Source: an uncultured Phycisphaerales bacterium
GTDB lineage: Bacteria > Planctomycetota > Phycisphaerae > Sedimentisphaerales > Anaerobacaceae
Assembly (NCBI GenBank): GCA_937927975.1
Contig: CALEZT010000115.1
Location: 1-64,000, forward strand
Direction: 5' to 3'
Length of the DNA stretch: 64,000 nucleotides
Shown here: in pieces, positions 1 through 8,417 of the stretch
How positions within the stretch are numbered: position 1 is the stretch's first letter
Layout of the letters: every line of letters begins with the position of its first letter
Translations under genes and position numbers: made by a program
The notes under the pieces: generated by a model
The model's database searches: none
What the model was told of the DNA's origin: nothing
The model's input: only the letters and a program-made list of their open reading frames with translations

Positions 1-59
1 TCGTAGGACGAGCGTCCTCGCTCGTCTCGCAAGGTCGGGCGCGGGCGCCCGACCTACGA
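1..59. repeat. Cloverleaf-like inverted repeat (REP-like element)
   Basis: Three nested inverted repeats are visible. The outer arms TCGTA (1-5) and TACGA (55-59) enclose two hairpins: GACGAGCG/CGCTCGTC (7-14 with 19-26, loop TCCT) and GGTCGGGCGC/GCGCCCGACC (33-42 with 45-54). The single strand could fold as a three-way junction. The form resembles REP/BIME-type intergenic repeats, but only one copy lies in the window, so repetitiveness is inferred. It could instead be a terminator for a gene ending upstream of position 1, although no T tract follows. Confidence 0.55.
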
Positions 60-421
60 AGAAACGCTCGTCGCCCGGCCCACCGAATCAGGATGCCCGG
101 CGGCGCGGGCCGAAGGCCAATCCCCATCTACCCTGCCTCCCTCCTGCCTTCTCTCTTCTCTGCGTCCCTGCGTCTCTGCGCGAGACATAACTCTCTTCTA
201 TTCAAGTTGTTACGTTCATACGCCTCCGGCTTTCCAGACCGCTGCCCTTCGGGAAAGCGGAAGGCCTTCGACCAGGCGAACGGATCGCGTTAAGCGCCTC
301 TCACGATACCGGCGGACCGAGGGGCGGACCGAGGGACAGTCCCTATTTGTCCGTCAGCTATGAGCGCATCATGGGCGCAGTCGGCTCGAAGATCAGTTGC
401 AGGATCTCCGTCCGGCGCCAC
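60..421. other. Intergenic region without a supported gene
   Basis: No convincing gene is seen. A reading frame at 93-293 has low-complexity composition and no ribosome binding site. A perfect 12-bp tandem duplication (GGCGGACCGAGG) occupies 311-334, followed by the short palindrome GGGACAGTCCC at 333-343. Both look like intergenic repeat debris. Confidence 0.5.
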
Positions 422-1261
422 CTATAGGACGCGGCGTCTCCGCAGGCAACCGACGACACCTGTCCCGATTGTCGTCAGGAGGACCGCGCCCGGCGCAGGG
501 ATCACGGGCTGGTTGTCGGAGCCGGGGTCGTACGCGGGGACCGTAATCAGTTGCAGCGTCGGTGCGGCGGGGGCTTGGTTCAGTACACTCGGCACGATGA
601 GAGCGTCCATGCCACTCACCCAGCCGTCCCGGTTGAAGTCGAGAGGGGAGTCGATCCCGACGGAGAACGCCCCACCGGCACTGTTTATCGCGTTGATGAC
701 GATGAGCTCATCGAGTGGGGTCACCATTGCATTCGAGGGGTTGTCGCCCGTTTCGCCGATGGCGCTGCCGAAGTAGAAGATGTCCGGGGCGGGCAGCCCC
801 GTTCCAGGAGTATTCAGGATGCTGATCTGAAGCCATTCGTTCTGAATCGTGTTGTGCGTCCAGAGGAGCGTGACGCGGTCGGAGCCCAGGGCGCCGGCGC
901 CGGCGCGGACGGAGATGCTCGTCGGGACCGCAGCCATTGCCCACGTGGAAGGGTCGTCGTTGTTGCCGATGCGGAAGACGAAATCAGAGGCGTCAAGCGT
1001 GGCGCCGCCAAGTCCGAACAAGTCGACGATGATTCCGTTGATGCCCCGATTGTAGGAGGTGTAGTTCGCGAACGTGGCGGTCTGGCCGGGCATCAGGGGG
1101 ACCTTGTCCGGGGCGATCGCACCGTCGTCCCAGATGTTCGCCGACGGATCGTACTGGTCGAACGCGCAGTCATTATGAAACACATAGCGCCCGGCCACGC
1201 CGGCATGAGCAGACATGGAAAAAGCGGACCCCGCCACCAGCAGAAACAGCACATTCTTCAC
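422..1261 (-). CDS. PEP-CTERM sorting-domain secreted protein with dockerin-like segment
   Basis: This is a 279-residue exported protein with a GTG start. The start is chosen because GGAGGTG sits 4 bases upstream and the product then begins directly with a signal peptide (VKNVLFLLVAGSAFSMSAHA). A longer ATG frame from 1351 would start inside the predicted promoter. The middle is a beta-rich domain of unknown function. Near the C terminus DFNRDGWVSGMDALI resembles a dockerin or calcium-loop repeat. The protein ends in a PEP-CTERM signal: PAPGAVLL, a hydrophobic helix, then RRRR. Such tails are handled by exosortase and lead to surface anchoring or release. The role is unknown; an extracellular matrix or surface component is the usual guess. 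Confidence 0.85.
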   Translation of the reverse strand: MKNVLFLLVAGSAFSMSAHAGVAGRYVFHNDCAFDQYDPSANIWDDGAIAPDKVPLMPGQTATFANYTSYNRGINGIIVDLFGLGGATLDASDFVFRIGNNDDPSTWAMAAVPTSISVRAGAGALGSDRVTLLWTHNTIQNEWLQISILNTPGTGLPAPDIFYFGSAIGETGDNPSNAMVTPLDELIVINAINSAGGAFSVGIDSPLDFNRDGWVSGMDALIVPSVLNQAPAAPTLQLITVPAYDPGSDNQPVIPAPGAVLLTTIGTGVVGCLRRRRVL

Positions 1262-1346
1262 GAGACACCTCCGTTGCCCTTTGGTATCTGACCGTGCGAT
1301 GCTCCGATATGCAGCCTCGCGGTGTGTTCCGACCGCGAACTCCTTT

Positions 1347-1376
1347 ATCATACCCGATCTCGCTTGTCCGTGTCAA
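1347..1376 (-). promoter_or_regulatory. Sigma70-type promoter for the PEP-CTERM gene
   Basis: Read on the minus strand, TTGACA (1376-1371) is followed by an 18-bp spacer and TATGAT (1352-1347). Transcription would begin near 1340 and give a leader of about 80 nt before the GTG at 1261. It lies over the alternative ATG at 1351, which argues against that longer start. Confidence 0.6.
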
Positions 1377-1521
1377 GCCCAACCGAAGGTAATGTCGATC
1401 CATTTCAAACGCTGCAGCCTTCGCCCCTTCGCAGAAGATCGAACGTCCTTCGGCCGGGACTGACTGCGTTTGACGCGTTGCAGGAGTCATGCGTTCTCGC
1501 GTGTCTTTTCTTCTGGGGTGG

Positions 1522-1551
1522 TTGCTGCTCGTTCTTGATCGGCCTTATAAT
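1522..1551 (+). promoter_or_regulatory. Putative promoter of the ankyrin lipoprotein gene
   Basis: TTGCTG (1522-1527), an 18-bp spacer and a perfect TATAAT (1546-1551) lie about 39 bp upstream of the ATG at 1590. The -10 is ideal and the -35 weak. Confidence 0.5.
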
Positions 1552-1589
1552 AGGGCGAACGGGAGTTGAATGCTCCATGGAGACAAGAG

Positions 1590-3041
1590 ATGAAAGCAGA
1601 GAGAATCACGGCTTTGGGCTTGGTCGTCCTGTGTTTGTGTTGCGGATGTCAGAAGAAGCCGCCCGCCAACGCGAGAACGCCGCTCCACGATGCGGCGATG
1701 CGCGGCGACTGCGGACGCATCCGCGCGCTGCTGGCGAAAGGTATGGCGGTGGATGTGCGGGACGAGTTCGGCGTCCCGCCGTTGTACCATGCCGCTCGGG
1801 AGGGACGGAAGGACGCCGCGGAGTTGTTGATCGACGCAGGCGCGTCCGTCCAGGCCGTTCGTCGGGGCGGCGTCTCGCCCCTGCATGAAGCCGCGGCGGC
1901 CGGCCACTTGGACGTGGTGCGTCTGTTGATCTCCAAAGGGGCCGACGTAAATGCCCTGGTGGGCTCCGACCGGACGCCGCTCTATGACGCGGTCCGCGGC
2001 GACTACAAGGACATCGCAGAGACGCTCCTGGCGGCGGGTGCGAAGCTGGATATTGGGGACCAGACCATCGACAAGCTGTTTCATACGGCCGCCTCGGAGG
2101 GTTCGGAGAAAGTCCTGGAAACGCTCATCGCCCGCGGAGCCGACGTCAACTCCACGACCGACCGGGGCGTCTCCGGGCTTCACAAGGCGGCTTACAGGGG
2201 ACATGCCGGGGTGGTCAGACTGCTCGTCGACAAGGGAGCCACGGTTGATGCGAAAGATGTTTGGAGCAGGACGCCGTTGTTCTGTGCAGCCAGCAACGGA
2301 TTCGTCGAAATCGTCGAGATCCTGCTGATTGCGGGGGCGAACGTCGATCCTTCGGCTGCCGCTCTCCTGGAGTCAGACCCATACTGGGATTCCTCCTTTG
2401 ACCCCGAATACCCTCCGTCCACGACGGCCCTGCTGTGGGCAAGCGGCCGCGGCCATGTCGCCGTGGTCAAGACCCTGCTGGCTCACGGCGCCACTGTCGG
2501 CACACGCAGCGGCCTGCGCAACGGGACCCCTTTGCTCGAAGCAGCCGTCGGGGGCCATGCGAGGATTGTGGAGTTATTGATCGGCCACGGCGCGGACGTG
2601 AATGCGAGAGACGATGCGGGCGACACACCGCTTCTTCATGCCATTGCGTGGGGGCACCACAGGGATATCGTCAAACTGCTTCTTGCCCAGGGGGCCGATG
2701 TGCATGTCAAGGGCAGGTACGGCTGGACTCCTCTGCACGAGGCCTGCATGGGCGGGCATCCTCGCGACCTGATCATGTCGGGAGATGACGAGATCGTGCG
2801 TATGCTGATCGAGGCCGGCGCCGACGTGATGGCCAGGGATGGCGACGGCGCCACTCCTCTGCACTATGCGGCGTCTACGCACAGTCTCGATGTTGTGAAA
2901 CGGCTGCTGACCCACGGAGTGGACATCAACGCAGTGGACAATGAGGGCCGGACTCCCCTGTGGGAGGCGAATTTTCGTGGTGCGATCGACGTTGCGGAAA
3001 TCCTGGTCTCGCATGGGGCCAGAAGCAGGCCCGAGAATTGA
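1590..3041 (+). CDS. Ankyrin-repeat lipoprotein
   Basis: This is a 483-residue exported lipoprotein. The ATG at 1590 is preceded by GGAG at 7 bases and opens a short signal peptide ending in the lipobox LCCGC, so the mature protein should be lipid-anchored at the cysteine near residue 19. Almost all the rest is about 13 consecutive ankyrin repeats (TPLHxAAxxGHxxVVxLLxxxGADVNA pattern), with one longer acidic insert after the seventh. Ankyrin arrays bind proteins, so a periplasmic or surface scaffold or inhibitor is plausible, but no partner is indicated by the neighbours. No enzymatic domain is visible. Confidence 0.88.
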   Translation: MKAERITALGLVVLCLCCGCQKKPPANARTPLHDAAMRGDCGRIRALLAKGMAVDVRDEFGVPPLYHAAREGRKDAAELLIDAGASVQAVRRGGVSPLHEAAAAGHLDVVRLLISKGADVNALVGSDRTPLYDAVRGDYKDIAETLLAAGAKLDIGDQTIDKLFHTAASEGSEKVLETLIARGADVNSTTDRGVSGLHKAAYRGHAGVVRLLVDKGATVDAKDVWSRTPLFCAASNGFVEIVEILLIAGANVDPSAAALLESDPYWDSSFDPEYPPSTTALLWASGRGHVAVVKTLLAHGATVGTRSGLRNGTPLLEAAVGGHARIVELLIGHGADVNARDDAGDTPLLHAIAWGHHRDIVKLLLAQGADVHVKGRYGWTPLHEACMGGHPRDLIMSGDDEIVRMLIEAGADVMARDGDGATPLHYAASTHSLDVVKRLLTHGVDINAVDNEGRTPLWEANFRGAIDVAEILVSHGARSRPEN

Positions 3042-3085
3042 CGGATGCAGATAGGCGTTCGGAGAGCGAGGATCGGGAGACAGGA

Positions 3086-3502
3086 ATGAAGAAATCGAGC
3101 GATTCAGCCAGGAACGTCGACGAGTACATCGACCGCTTTCCGCGCGAGGTGCAGGAGATCCTTGGGCAGGTGCGGGCCGCGATTCGCAGGGCTGCGCCGG
3201 AGGCGACCGAGACGATCGCGTACGGGATTCCGACGTTCGTCTTGAACGGCAATCTGGTGCACTTCGCGGCCTTCAAGAACCACGTCGGATTCTACCCCAC
3301 GCCGTCGGGCATCGAGGCGTTTCGGGACGAGCTGGCCGCCTATCGCAGCGCGAAAGGGTCGGTCCAATTCCCGATCGACCGGCCGATGCCCCTGGCGTTG
3401 ATCGAGAAGATCGTCCGGTTCAGGGCGAAGGAAGCGAGATCCAAGCCGCCGGCCGGCGGGACGCTCAAGCTGGATGGCGTGCGGCGGCGATCAGGGCCCT
3501 GA
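3086..3502 (+). CDS. DUF1801 (YdhG-like) protein
   Basis: This 138-residue cytoplasmic protein has the typical DUF1801 opening: a VDEYIDRFP segment, EVQEILGQVRAAIRRAAPEA, then the IAYGIPTF and VHFAAFKNHVGFYP blocks. The family includes the Bacillus iron chaperone Fra/YdhG, but most members are uncharacterised. The ATG at 3086 follows a purine-rich GGGAGACAGGA. The stop overlaps the 3' end of the convergent URO-D gene by 38 bp, so the last residues (a basic RRRSGP tail) may be a read-on extension. Confidence 0.8.
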   Translation: MKKSSDSARNVDEYIDRFPREVQEILGQVRAAIRRAAPEATETIAYGIPTFVLNGNLVHFAAFKNHVGFYPTPSGIEAFRDELAAYRSAKGSVQFPIDRPMPLALIEKIVRFRAKEARSKPPAGGTLKLDGVRRRSGP

Positions 3503-4484
3503 GATTCTGTGGCGGAGTCTCCGCGGGGATGGCGCAGCCGGCGTTCAAGATCAGACGGGGAGAGCCGGCGTAGACATCGAGGACCCGCTGGGTCGCGCGG
3601 ACGACGTCGGCGGTCGTGCCATGGGCGAGCACGCCACAGGGATCGATGTTGCCGATCATGCACGCGGCATCGCCGAAAGACGAAAATGCCTTCCCCAGAT
3701 CCGTCTTATGATCCAGTTCGAAGGCATCTGCGCCGGTCGCACGCATGTCGCGAAGAATGGCGTCGGTGTTTCCGCAGATGTGCAGCGCGTAGGGCAGACC
3801 GAGGCGGTGGGCCTCGTCGACGACGCGTTTCTCGTATGGCAAGGCGAATCGGCGGTACACCTGCGGCGAGATCATCTCCGGACCCGCGGGGCTGTCTCCG
3901 TTGGAGACCATGTGACAACCCGTCCCGGCCATGAGCCGGATGAACTGGCAGGTCACGTCCGTGCAGTACTCCAGCAGGGCCAGGGCGTTATCCTCGTCCT
4001 CCAGCAGGTCCATCATCCACAGTTGGGGCGTCCGCATCATGCTCGCCAGGGCGAACGGGGCCTGATCGCAGTTGCCTCGGATGAAGATCTCGTCGCCGAA
4101 GTGGTCTTTGATCCTGCCAACGGCGTCGAGCCAGTTGCGCACGTAACGGTAACCGCCGATCTCGACCGGGTCGAGGCGCTTCGCATCCTCCAGTCGTTTG
4201 AGATACAATCCATGTGCTCGCGCCGGCTGATCCTGTGGGAAGGCCACAGGGACACCGACCGCTCCGGCGAGTGTGGCGGTATCGATATCCACGACGATGC
4301 CGTCGTATTCGTAGGTCTCCACGGCCCGGATGAAGCTGGCGGCGATCTTCTGCGGGTCTTCGCGGAACTCGGCCATGGTATAGCCGGCCTCCCGCGCCGC
4401 CATCATGAAGTTGTGCAGCATCACCGGTCGGGCATCGGGCATTTGGCCTTCCAGGGCCGCGTTGATTCTCTCGAAACCGTTCAT
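3465..4484 (-). CDS. Uroporphyrinogen decarboxylase-family (URO-D) protein
   Basis: The 339-residue product has the URO-D fold signature. HICGNT and the later NAGCAIP provide the His/Cys/Cys zinc-ligand pattern of the corrinoid-methyltransferase branch (MtaA/MtbA-like) rather than of HemE. It is therefore more likely a methyl or one-carbon transferase, or a zinc enzyme of unknown substrate, than a haem-biosynthesis decarboxylase. The ATG overlaps the TGA of the upstream Gfo/Idh gene by one base (TGATG), so the two are translationally coupled. It is the last gene of the five-gene minus-strand operon. Its substrate cannot be deduced from sequence. Confidence 0.85.
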   Translation of the reverse strand: MNGFERINAALEGQMPDARPVMLHNFMMAAREAGYTMAEFREDPQKIAASFIRAVETYEYDGIVVDIDTATLAGAVGVPVAFPQDQPARAHGLYLKRLEDAKRLDPVEIGGYRYVRNWLDAVGRIKDHFGDEIFIRGNCDQAPFALASMMRTPQLWMMDLLEDEDNALALLEYCTDVTCQFIRLMAGTGCHMVSNGDSPAGPEMISPQVYRRFALPYEKRVVDEAHRLGLPYALHICGNTDAILRDMRATGADAFELDHKTDLGKAFSSFGDAACMIGNIDPCGVLAHGTTADVVRATQRVLDVYAGSPRLILNAGCAIPAETPPQNLRALIAAARHPA

Positions 4485-5548
4485 CAGAATTCCACCGTCT
4501 GCCCTTGCCGCTCGGCGGAGGCATAGCAGGCGAGCACCCGCTCGAGATTGTGCAGTGCGTCGCTTGCGTCCAGGGGTTGGCCCTTGAGGATGGATTCGGC
4601 GTGCCGGCCGATCACCGCCTGGTAGATATTCCGGACCTGGTCGATCGCGACCACTTCGGTCCCCGTAAAACGATCCAGTTCCAGGCGGATCGGGACGGGT
4701 TCGCCAGGATGGCCCGACAACTGGAAGAGCGTGCCATACCCCCGAAGAACACCCTCGGCGCCGTAGATCTCGTAGCCGAGGTTGGTCAGCGTGCCGCCCA
4801 GGCCGCCTCGAGGCTGGTTGAAGGCGACGCGGGCCGTGCCGTGAATCCCGTTGTCCAGGCGGAACTGGATGAAGGCTCCGTTCTCGACGGCAATCTTCAG
4901 AGTACGCGGCGTATAGACGCAGGACAGGCTTTTCACCAGGCCATCGAGCAGGAACTCCGCCATGTAGAGGCAGTGACTGCCCACGTCGCCGATCGGTCCG
5001 CCGATCTCCAGCGCGTCGGCGCACCGCCAGGCGGACGCCTCTTCGCTGGCGGCGCCGTACTGGAACTCCATGTGCAGGCAGATGTCGTTCACCTCGCCGA
5101 TGGCGCCGGACGCGACCAGTTCACGAGCCCGTCGATTGTAGGCGTTCTCGGTCATCATGTGATCGACCGCCAGGCTGATCCGTCGCTGCCGCGCGAGTTC
5201 CTTCAGCCGGCGGGCATCGTCCAGGGTGGTGGCGATCGGTTTCTCGACGAGACAGTGCCGGCCCGCCCGAATGGCTTTCTCGACCAGCGGGGCGTGGGAC
5301 CGGTTGTTCGTGGCCACGAACACCGCCTCCACCTCGGGATCGTTCAGGACCGCGTCCACCGAGTCGTACCATTTCAGACCGAGCCGCGATGCCGCCTCCT
5401 TTCGCATCCCGTTCACATCGGTGACGCCCATCAGCGTGGCATGGGGATGCCCTGCGAAACGGCTCCCGTCGAGACCGAAGCCTTCCCTGGCGATGCGATT
5501 CTCCGCGATGCCGCCGAACCCGATGATGGCATATCCGACCGTGCGCAT
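4484..5548 (-). CDS. Gfo/Idh/MocA family NAD(P)-dependent oxidoreductase
   Basis: The 354-residue enzyme has an N-terminal Rossmann fold (IIGFGGIAENR), the family EKP motif in LVEKPIAT, and the C-terminal GPIGDVGSHCLY helix with the catalytic-site His. It should oxidise or reduce a cyclic polyol or sugar hydroxyl. AAGGAG precedes the ATG. It follows the aminotransferase with 12 bp between them and is coupled to the URO-D gene. Together with the DegT enzyme it recalls the dehydrogenase/transaminase pairs that install amino groups on sugars or cyclitols, which is inference. Confidence 0.88.
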   Translation of the reverse strand: MRTVGYAIIGFGGIAENRIAREGFGLDGSRFAGHPHATLMGVTDVNGMRKEAASRLGLKWYDSVDAVLNDPEVEAVFVATNNRSHAPLVEKAIRAGRHCLVEKPIATTLDDARRLKELARQRRISLAVDHMMTENAYNRRARELVASGAIGEVNDICLHMEFQYGAASEEASAWRCADALEIGGPIGDVGSHCLYMAEFLLDGLVKSLSCVYTPRTLKIAVENGAFIQFRLDNGIHGTARVAFNQPRGGLGGTLTNLGYEIYGAEGVLRGYGTLFQLSGHPGEPVPIRLELDRFTGTEVVAIDQVRNIYQAVIGRHAESILKGQPLDASDALHNLERVLACYASAERQGQTVEF

Positions 5549-5560
5549 GGGCCGTCTCCT

Positions 5561-6835
5561 TTATTGGGCGTAGGCCTGAATCACTTTCCTCAGGGCCGCC
5601 CCGATCTGCCGACAATCGTCCTCCGTGAAAGTCGGATAGGCGAAGCACGTGAAGGTGTGGCCCTGGTGCCAGATCGCGTTGGGGACCTCCACGGCGCGGT
5701 AGTCGACGCTCTGCGGATCGGCGTACTCCTTTGATTTGAACGGGAACCCGCTTCGGCCGAAGGCGTGGTGCTCGGTGTAGGCCTTCTCCGTGTGGCACTG
5801 GGGCCAGAAGACCTTCCAGCACGGCGCCCCCTCCGCGCCTGCGGCTGCGACGAATTTCTCGATATCGCAGCTCATGTTCTCGATATCCAGGGAGAAGGCC
5901 ATCACGTACCAGCCGTTCTGCCTCTCCGAGGTGTCCACGGGAAGGTACTTGATCTGCGGAAGGTCCTTGACCGCATCCATGATGATGTGGGCGTTGCGCC
6001 TCCGGTTGGGCATATTCCACGTGTCCATCCGATCCAGCTCGGCCAAGCCGATCGCCGACTGCATTTCCGTCATACGGTAGTTCCAGCCGACCATGTTGTG
6101 AATATAGGGCAGCTTCTGCTCCAACTCCAGCAGGTGCAGTCGTTCCTTGACGTCGTAACCGTGATCGCGGAAGCTGCGGGCGTTCCAGGCCAGGTCCTCG
6201 TCGTCCGTCGTGACCATGCCGCCCTCGCCGCCGGTGGTGAACGTCTTGTTCTGGCAGAAGCTGCACGCGGCGATGTGGCCGAGCGTGCCGGTCTTGCGCC
6301 CTTTGTAGACGCCGCCGAAGGCCTCTGCGTTGTCCTCGACTACGAACAAGCCATGCCTCTTGGCGAACTCCAGGAGGGGACCCATATCGCACACGTTTCC
6401 GTAGAGGTGCACCGGCATGATCGCCCGGGTCCGTGTGCCGACGAGTTTCTCCGCTGACGCGAGACTGATGCAGTGGTCGTCCCGGTTCACATCGGCGAAA
6501 CGCGGAATCGCGCCGGCCTGCACGATCGAAAAGCTGCTCGCGATGAACGTATAGCTGGGAACGATCACTTCGTCGCCGGGACCGATCCCCAGGGCGCTCA
6601 GGGCCACGTGCAGAGCGGACGTCCCGGAGGAGGTGCTGATCGCGAATCGGCTGCCTTGCCAGGCGGCGAATCGCTTCTCGAATTCCATGCCCTTGGGCCC
6701 GGTCCAGTAGTTGACCTTGCCCGAGCGCAGGACCTGCTCCACCGCCTTGATCGCGCTCTCATCGAATCGCGGCCAGGGCGCCAGTTTGTTGGTCACCGTC
6801 TTGGGTCCGCCGTCGATCGCCAGCTTGTCGGCCAT
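5561..6835 (-). CDS. DegT/DnrJ/EryC1/StrS family PLP aminotransferase
   Basis: The 424-residue product has the features of a sugar or cyclitol aminotransferase. GTSALHVAL binds the cofactor phosphate, VVEDNAEAFGG carries the aspartate that contacts the pyridine nitrogen, and SFCQNKTFTTGGEGG contains the Schiff-base lysine (about K197). Family members transfer an amino group from glutamate or glutamine to a keto-sugar or keto-cyclitol. GGAG precedes the ATG. A Gfo/Idh dehydrogenase sits immediately downstream and another two genes upstream, so a dehydrogenation-transamination sequence is plausible. The length is slightly above the usual 370-400. Confidence 0.9.
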   Translation of the reverse strand: MADKLAIDGGPKTVTNKLAPWPRFDESAIKAVEQVLRSGKVNYWTGPKGMEFEKRFAAWQGSRFAISTSSGTSALHVALSALGIGPGDEVIVPSYTFIASSFSIVQAGAIPRFADVNRDDHCISLASAEKLVGTRTRAIMPVHLYGNVCDMGPLLEFAKRHGLFVVEDNAEAFGGVYKGRKTGTLGHIAACSFCQNKTFTTGGEGGMVTTDDEDLAWNARSFRDHGYDVKERLHLLELEQKLPYIHNMVGWNYRMTEMQSAIGLAELDRMDTWNMPNRRRNAHIIMDAVKDLPQIKYLPVDTSERQNGWYVMAFSLDIENMSCDIEKFVAAAGAEGAPCWKVFWPQCHTEKAYTEHHAFGRSGFPFKSKEYADPQSVDYRAVEVPNAIWHQGHTFTCFAYPTFTEDDCRQIGAALRKVIQAYAQ

Positions 6836-6872
6836 TTCATTCTCCTTTCATGCGTTTGCATCACCACGCAAG

Positions 6873-8396
6873 TCACCGATCGGCCGCAACGGGCGCCTGG
6901 CGATCCCGCAGCATCGAGAGCAGGACCTCCACGATCCTGGGGGCCGCCTGAACCTCCACGCTGCTCGTGCCCAGCCAGGTCTCGTAGCCGCCCAGCTCAT
7001 GGTGCCGGACGGTGGGCAGATAGCCGTAGCTGCCGTTGGCGTGGGAGATCGTGAAGGTTTGTCCCATAGGGCTGCTCTGCTTCAGTTCAAGGCCGATTTC
7101 CACGAAGACCTCGAACGGAATGGCGCAGATCCCCAGGTCGCCGATATACAGGGCCTGGAGAGGGACCGATCTGTGCTGCGGCGCATCGGCCAGGTCGAGC
7201 ACGCGATCCGCATAGATTCGTTCGCGCACGTGATGTCTGGGCGCATCCTCCGGTTTGGCCAGGACCTCGCGGGCGTAGGCCAACTGTTCCGGCGTGGGCT
7301 TGCGTACGGCCAGCGTGAGCTCCTGTTGGCGGGCTCTGAGCGGGACCCAGTCGTGGAACTCGATCTTCTCATGGGCCCGGCAGACTGCCTGGGCGACCAG
7401 GTCGGCCACCTGTCTCATCTTGGCATAGGGCGGCCAACGTTCGTCCGACTTCTGAAGCCAGTTGATGTTGTTGATGTCGCCGCTGCTGCCGTTGGACAGG
7501 ATCCCGACGAATGGGGGGTCGAGCCGGTCGGCTCCGAGCCGTTCCTGAACGCGGTCGGCGAAGACGCCGAAGTAGTCGGCGGAGATCACATCCCCCACAC
7601 CCGGACCGACGTAGTGCAGCGAGTAGTTTGCCAGCAGGGCGATCGGCCGGCCGCTGGCGGACTGCACGGAGACAAAAGCGATCTCCGGGTCCGTGGGACC
7701 GGCGGCCTTGTCGATCGTAGGACTGCCCTGACCGGGGTTCATGACGACCTGGTCGGTCCCACCGAAGGGATTCGGAGTCGGCGTGCCGGGCTTCATGAAG
7801 TAGCGGCGGTTGAAGACCTGGCTCGGCTCCTGGGCGCGGCCCCAGCCGATGCGGGCGGGTTCGAGATTGTTGACGGCCCTGCGGACGCCGTCCGAGATCC
7901 GCCGGACGAGGAAGCTCTGATAATCGTTCAGCGGCCCATTGGATTTCACCTTGTTCGACGCGCGGGCGCTGATCGAAGAATGGGTATGGGTGGCCGCCAT
8001 CAGCATGTTCTCGACCGGGATGCCTGTCTTCTGGCAGATGCTCTCCTTGGCCGCGTCGAAGACCTCCCGCGCCACGCCGACGCTGTCGACCAGAACCAGG
8101 ACGAGCTTCGTCGAGCCGTCGTCCAGTACGAGGGAGCGTGCGTACAACTCATCATGGATATGGGTAGCCGGAGGCGTGCCCCATCCTCCCACGATCCCCT
8201 CGTCCAGGGGCGGGGTGATGTTGCTGGCCGCCGCTCCGGCTCGAAAAGTGCGGCTCGTTGTATCGCTCGCCACGCCCCGCGAAACCAAGGCCGGCGTCAC
8301 GCAGAAGCCAACAATACAGAGGAATCCCACTTGTCGTGAAAGGCCCGATGCGCGCCTGGGGTTCGCCGTGGTATCGAATAGACGCTCTTGTCCCAT
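6873..8396 (-). CDS. Neutral/alkaline non-lysosomal ceramidase-like secreted protein
   Basis: This 507-residue product has a long N region, then a hydrophobic segment at about residues 24-42 that is a likely signal peptide. The mature part begins FRAGAAASNITPPLD, the typical N-terminal strand of neutral-ceramidase-like proteins. MAATHTHSS carries the metal-binding histidines, followed by further family blocks such as NGSSGDINNINW. Planctomycetes carry many such proteins, most without shown ceramide activity, so only an exported zinc amidohydrolase is supported. It sits between the first Gfo/Idh and the DegT genes with short gaps. Confidence 0.85.
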   Translation of the reverse strand: MGQERLFDTTANPRRASGLSRQVGFLCIVGFCVTPALVSRGVASDTTSRTFRAGAAASNITPPLDEGIVGGWGTPPATHIHDELYARSLVLDDGSTKLVLVLVDSVGVAREVFDAAKESICQKTGIPVENMLMAATHTHSSISARASNKVKSNGPLNDYQSFLVRRISDGVRRAVNNLEPARIGWGRAQEPSQVFNRRYFMKPGTPTPNPFGGTDQVVMNPGQGSPTIDKAAGPTDPEIAFVSVQSASGRPIALLANYSLHYVGPGVGDVISADYFGVFADRVQERLGADRLDPPFVGILSNGSSGDINNINWLQKSDERWPPYAKMRQVADLVAQAVCRAHEKIEFHDWVPLRARQQELTLAVRKPTPEQLAYAREVLAKPEDAPRHHVRERIYADRVLDLADAPQHRSVPLQALYIGDLGICAIPFEVFVEIGLELKQSSPMGQTFTISHANGSYGYLPTVRHHELGGYETWLGTSSVEVQAAPRIVEVLLSMLRDRQAPVAADR

Positions 8397-8417
8397 GTTG
8401 CGTTCCTTTCGATTGGA

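Noticed and set aside
93..293. Plus-strand open frame of 66 codons
   Set aside because: No ribosome binding site, compositionally odd product (Ser/Leu/Arg-rich), in a repeat-bearing intergenic region.
551..1291. Long open frame opposite the PEP-CTERM gene
   Set aside because: Antisense shadow of a gene with clear signal peptide and sorting tail; the product is Arg/Asp/Val-rich without domains.
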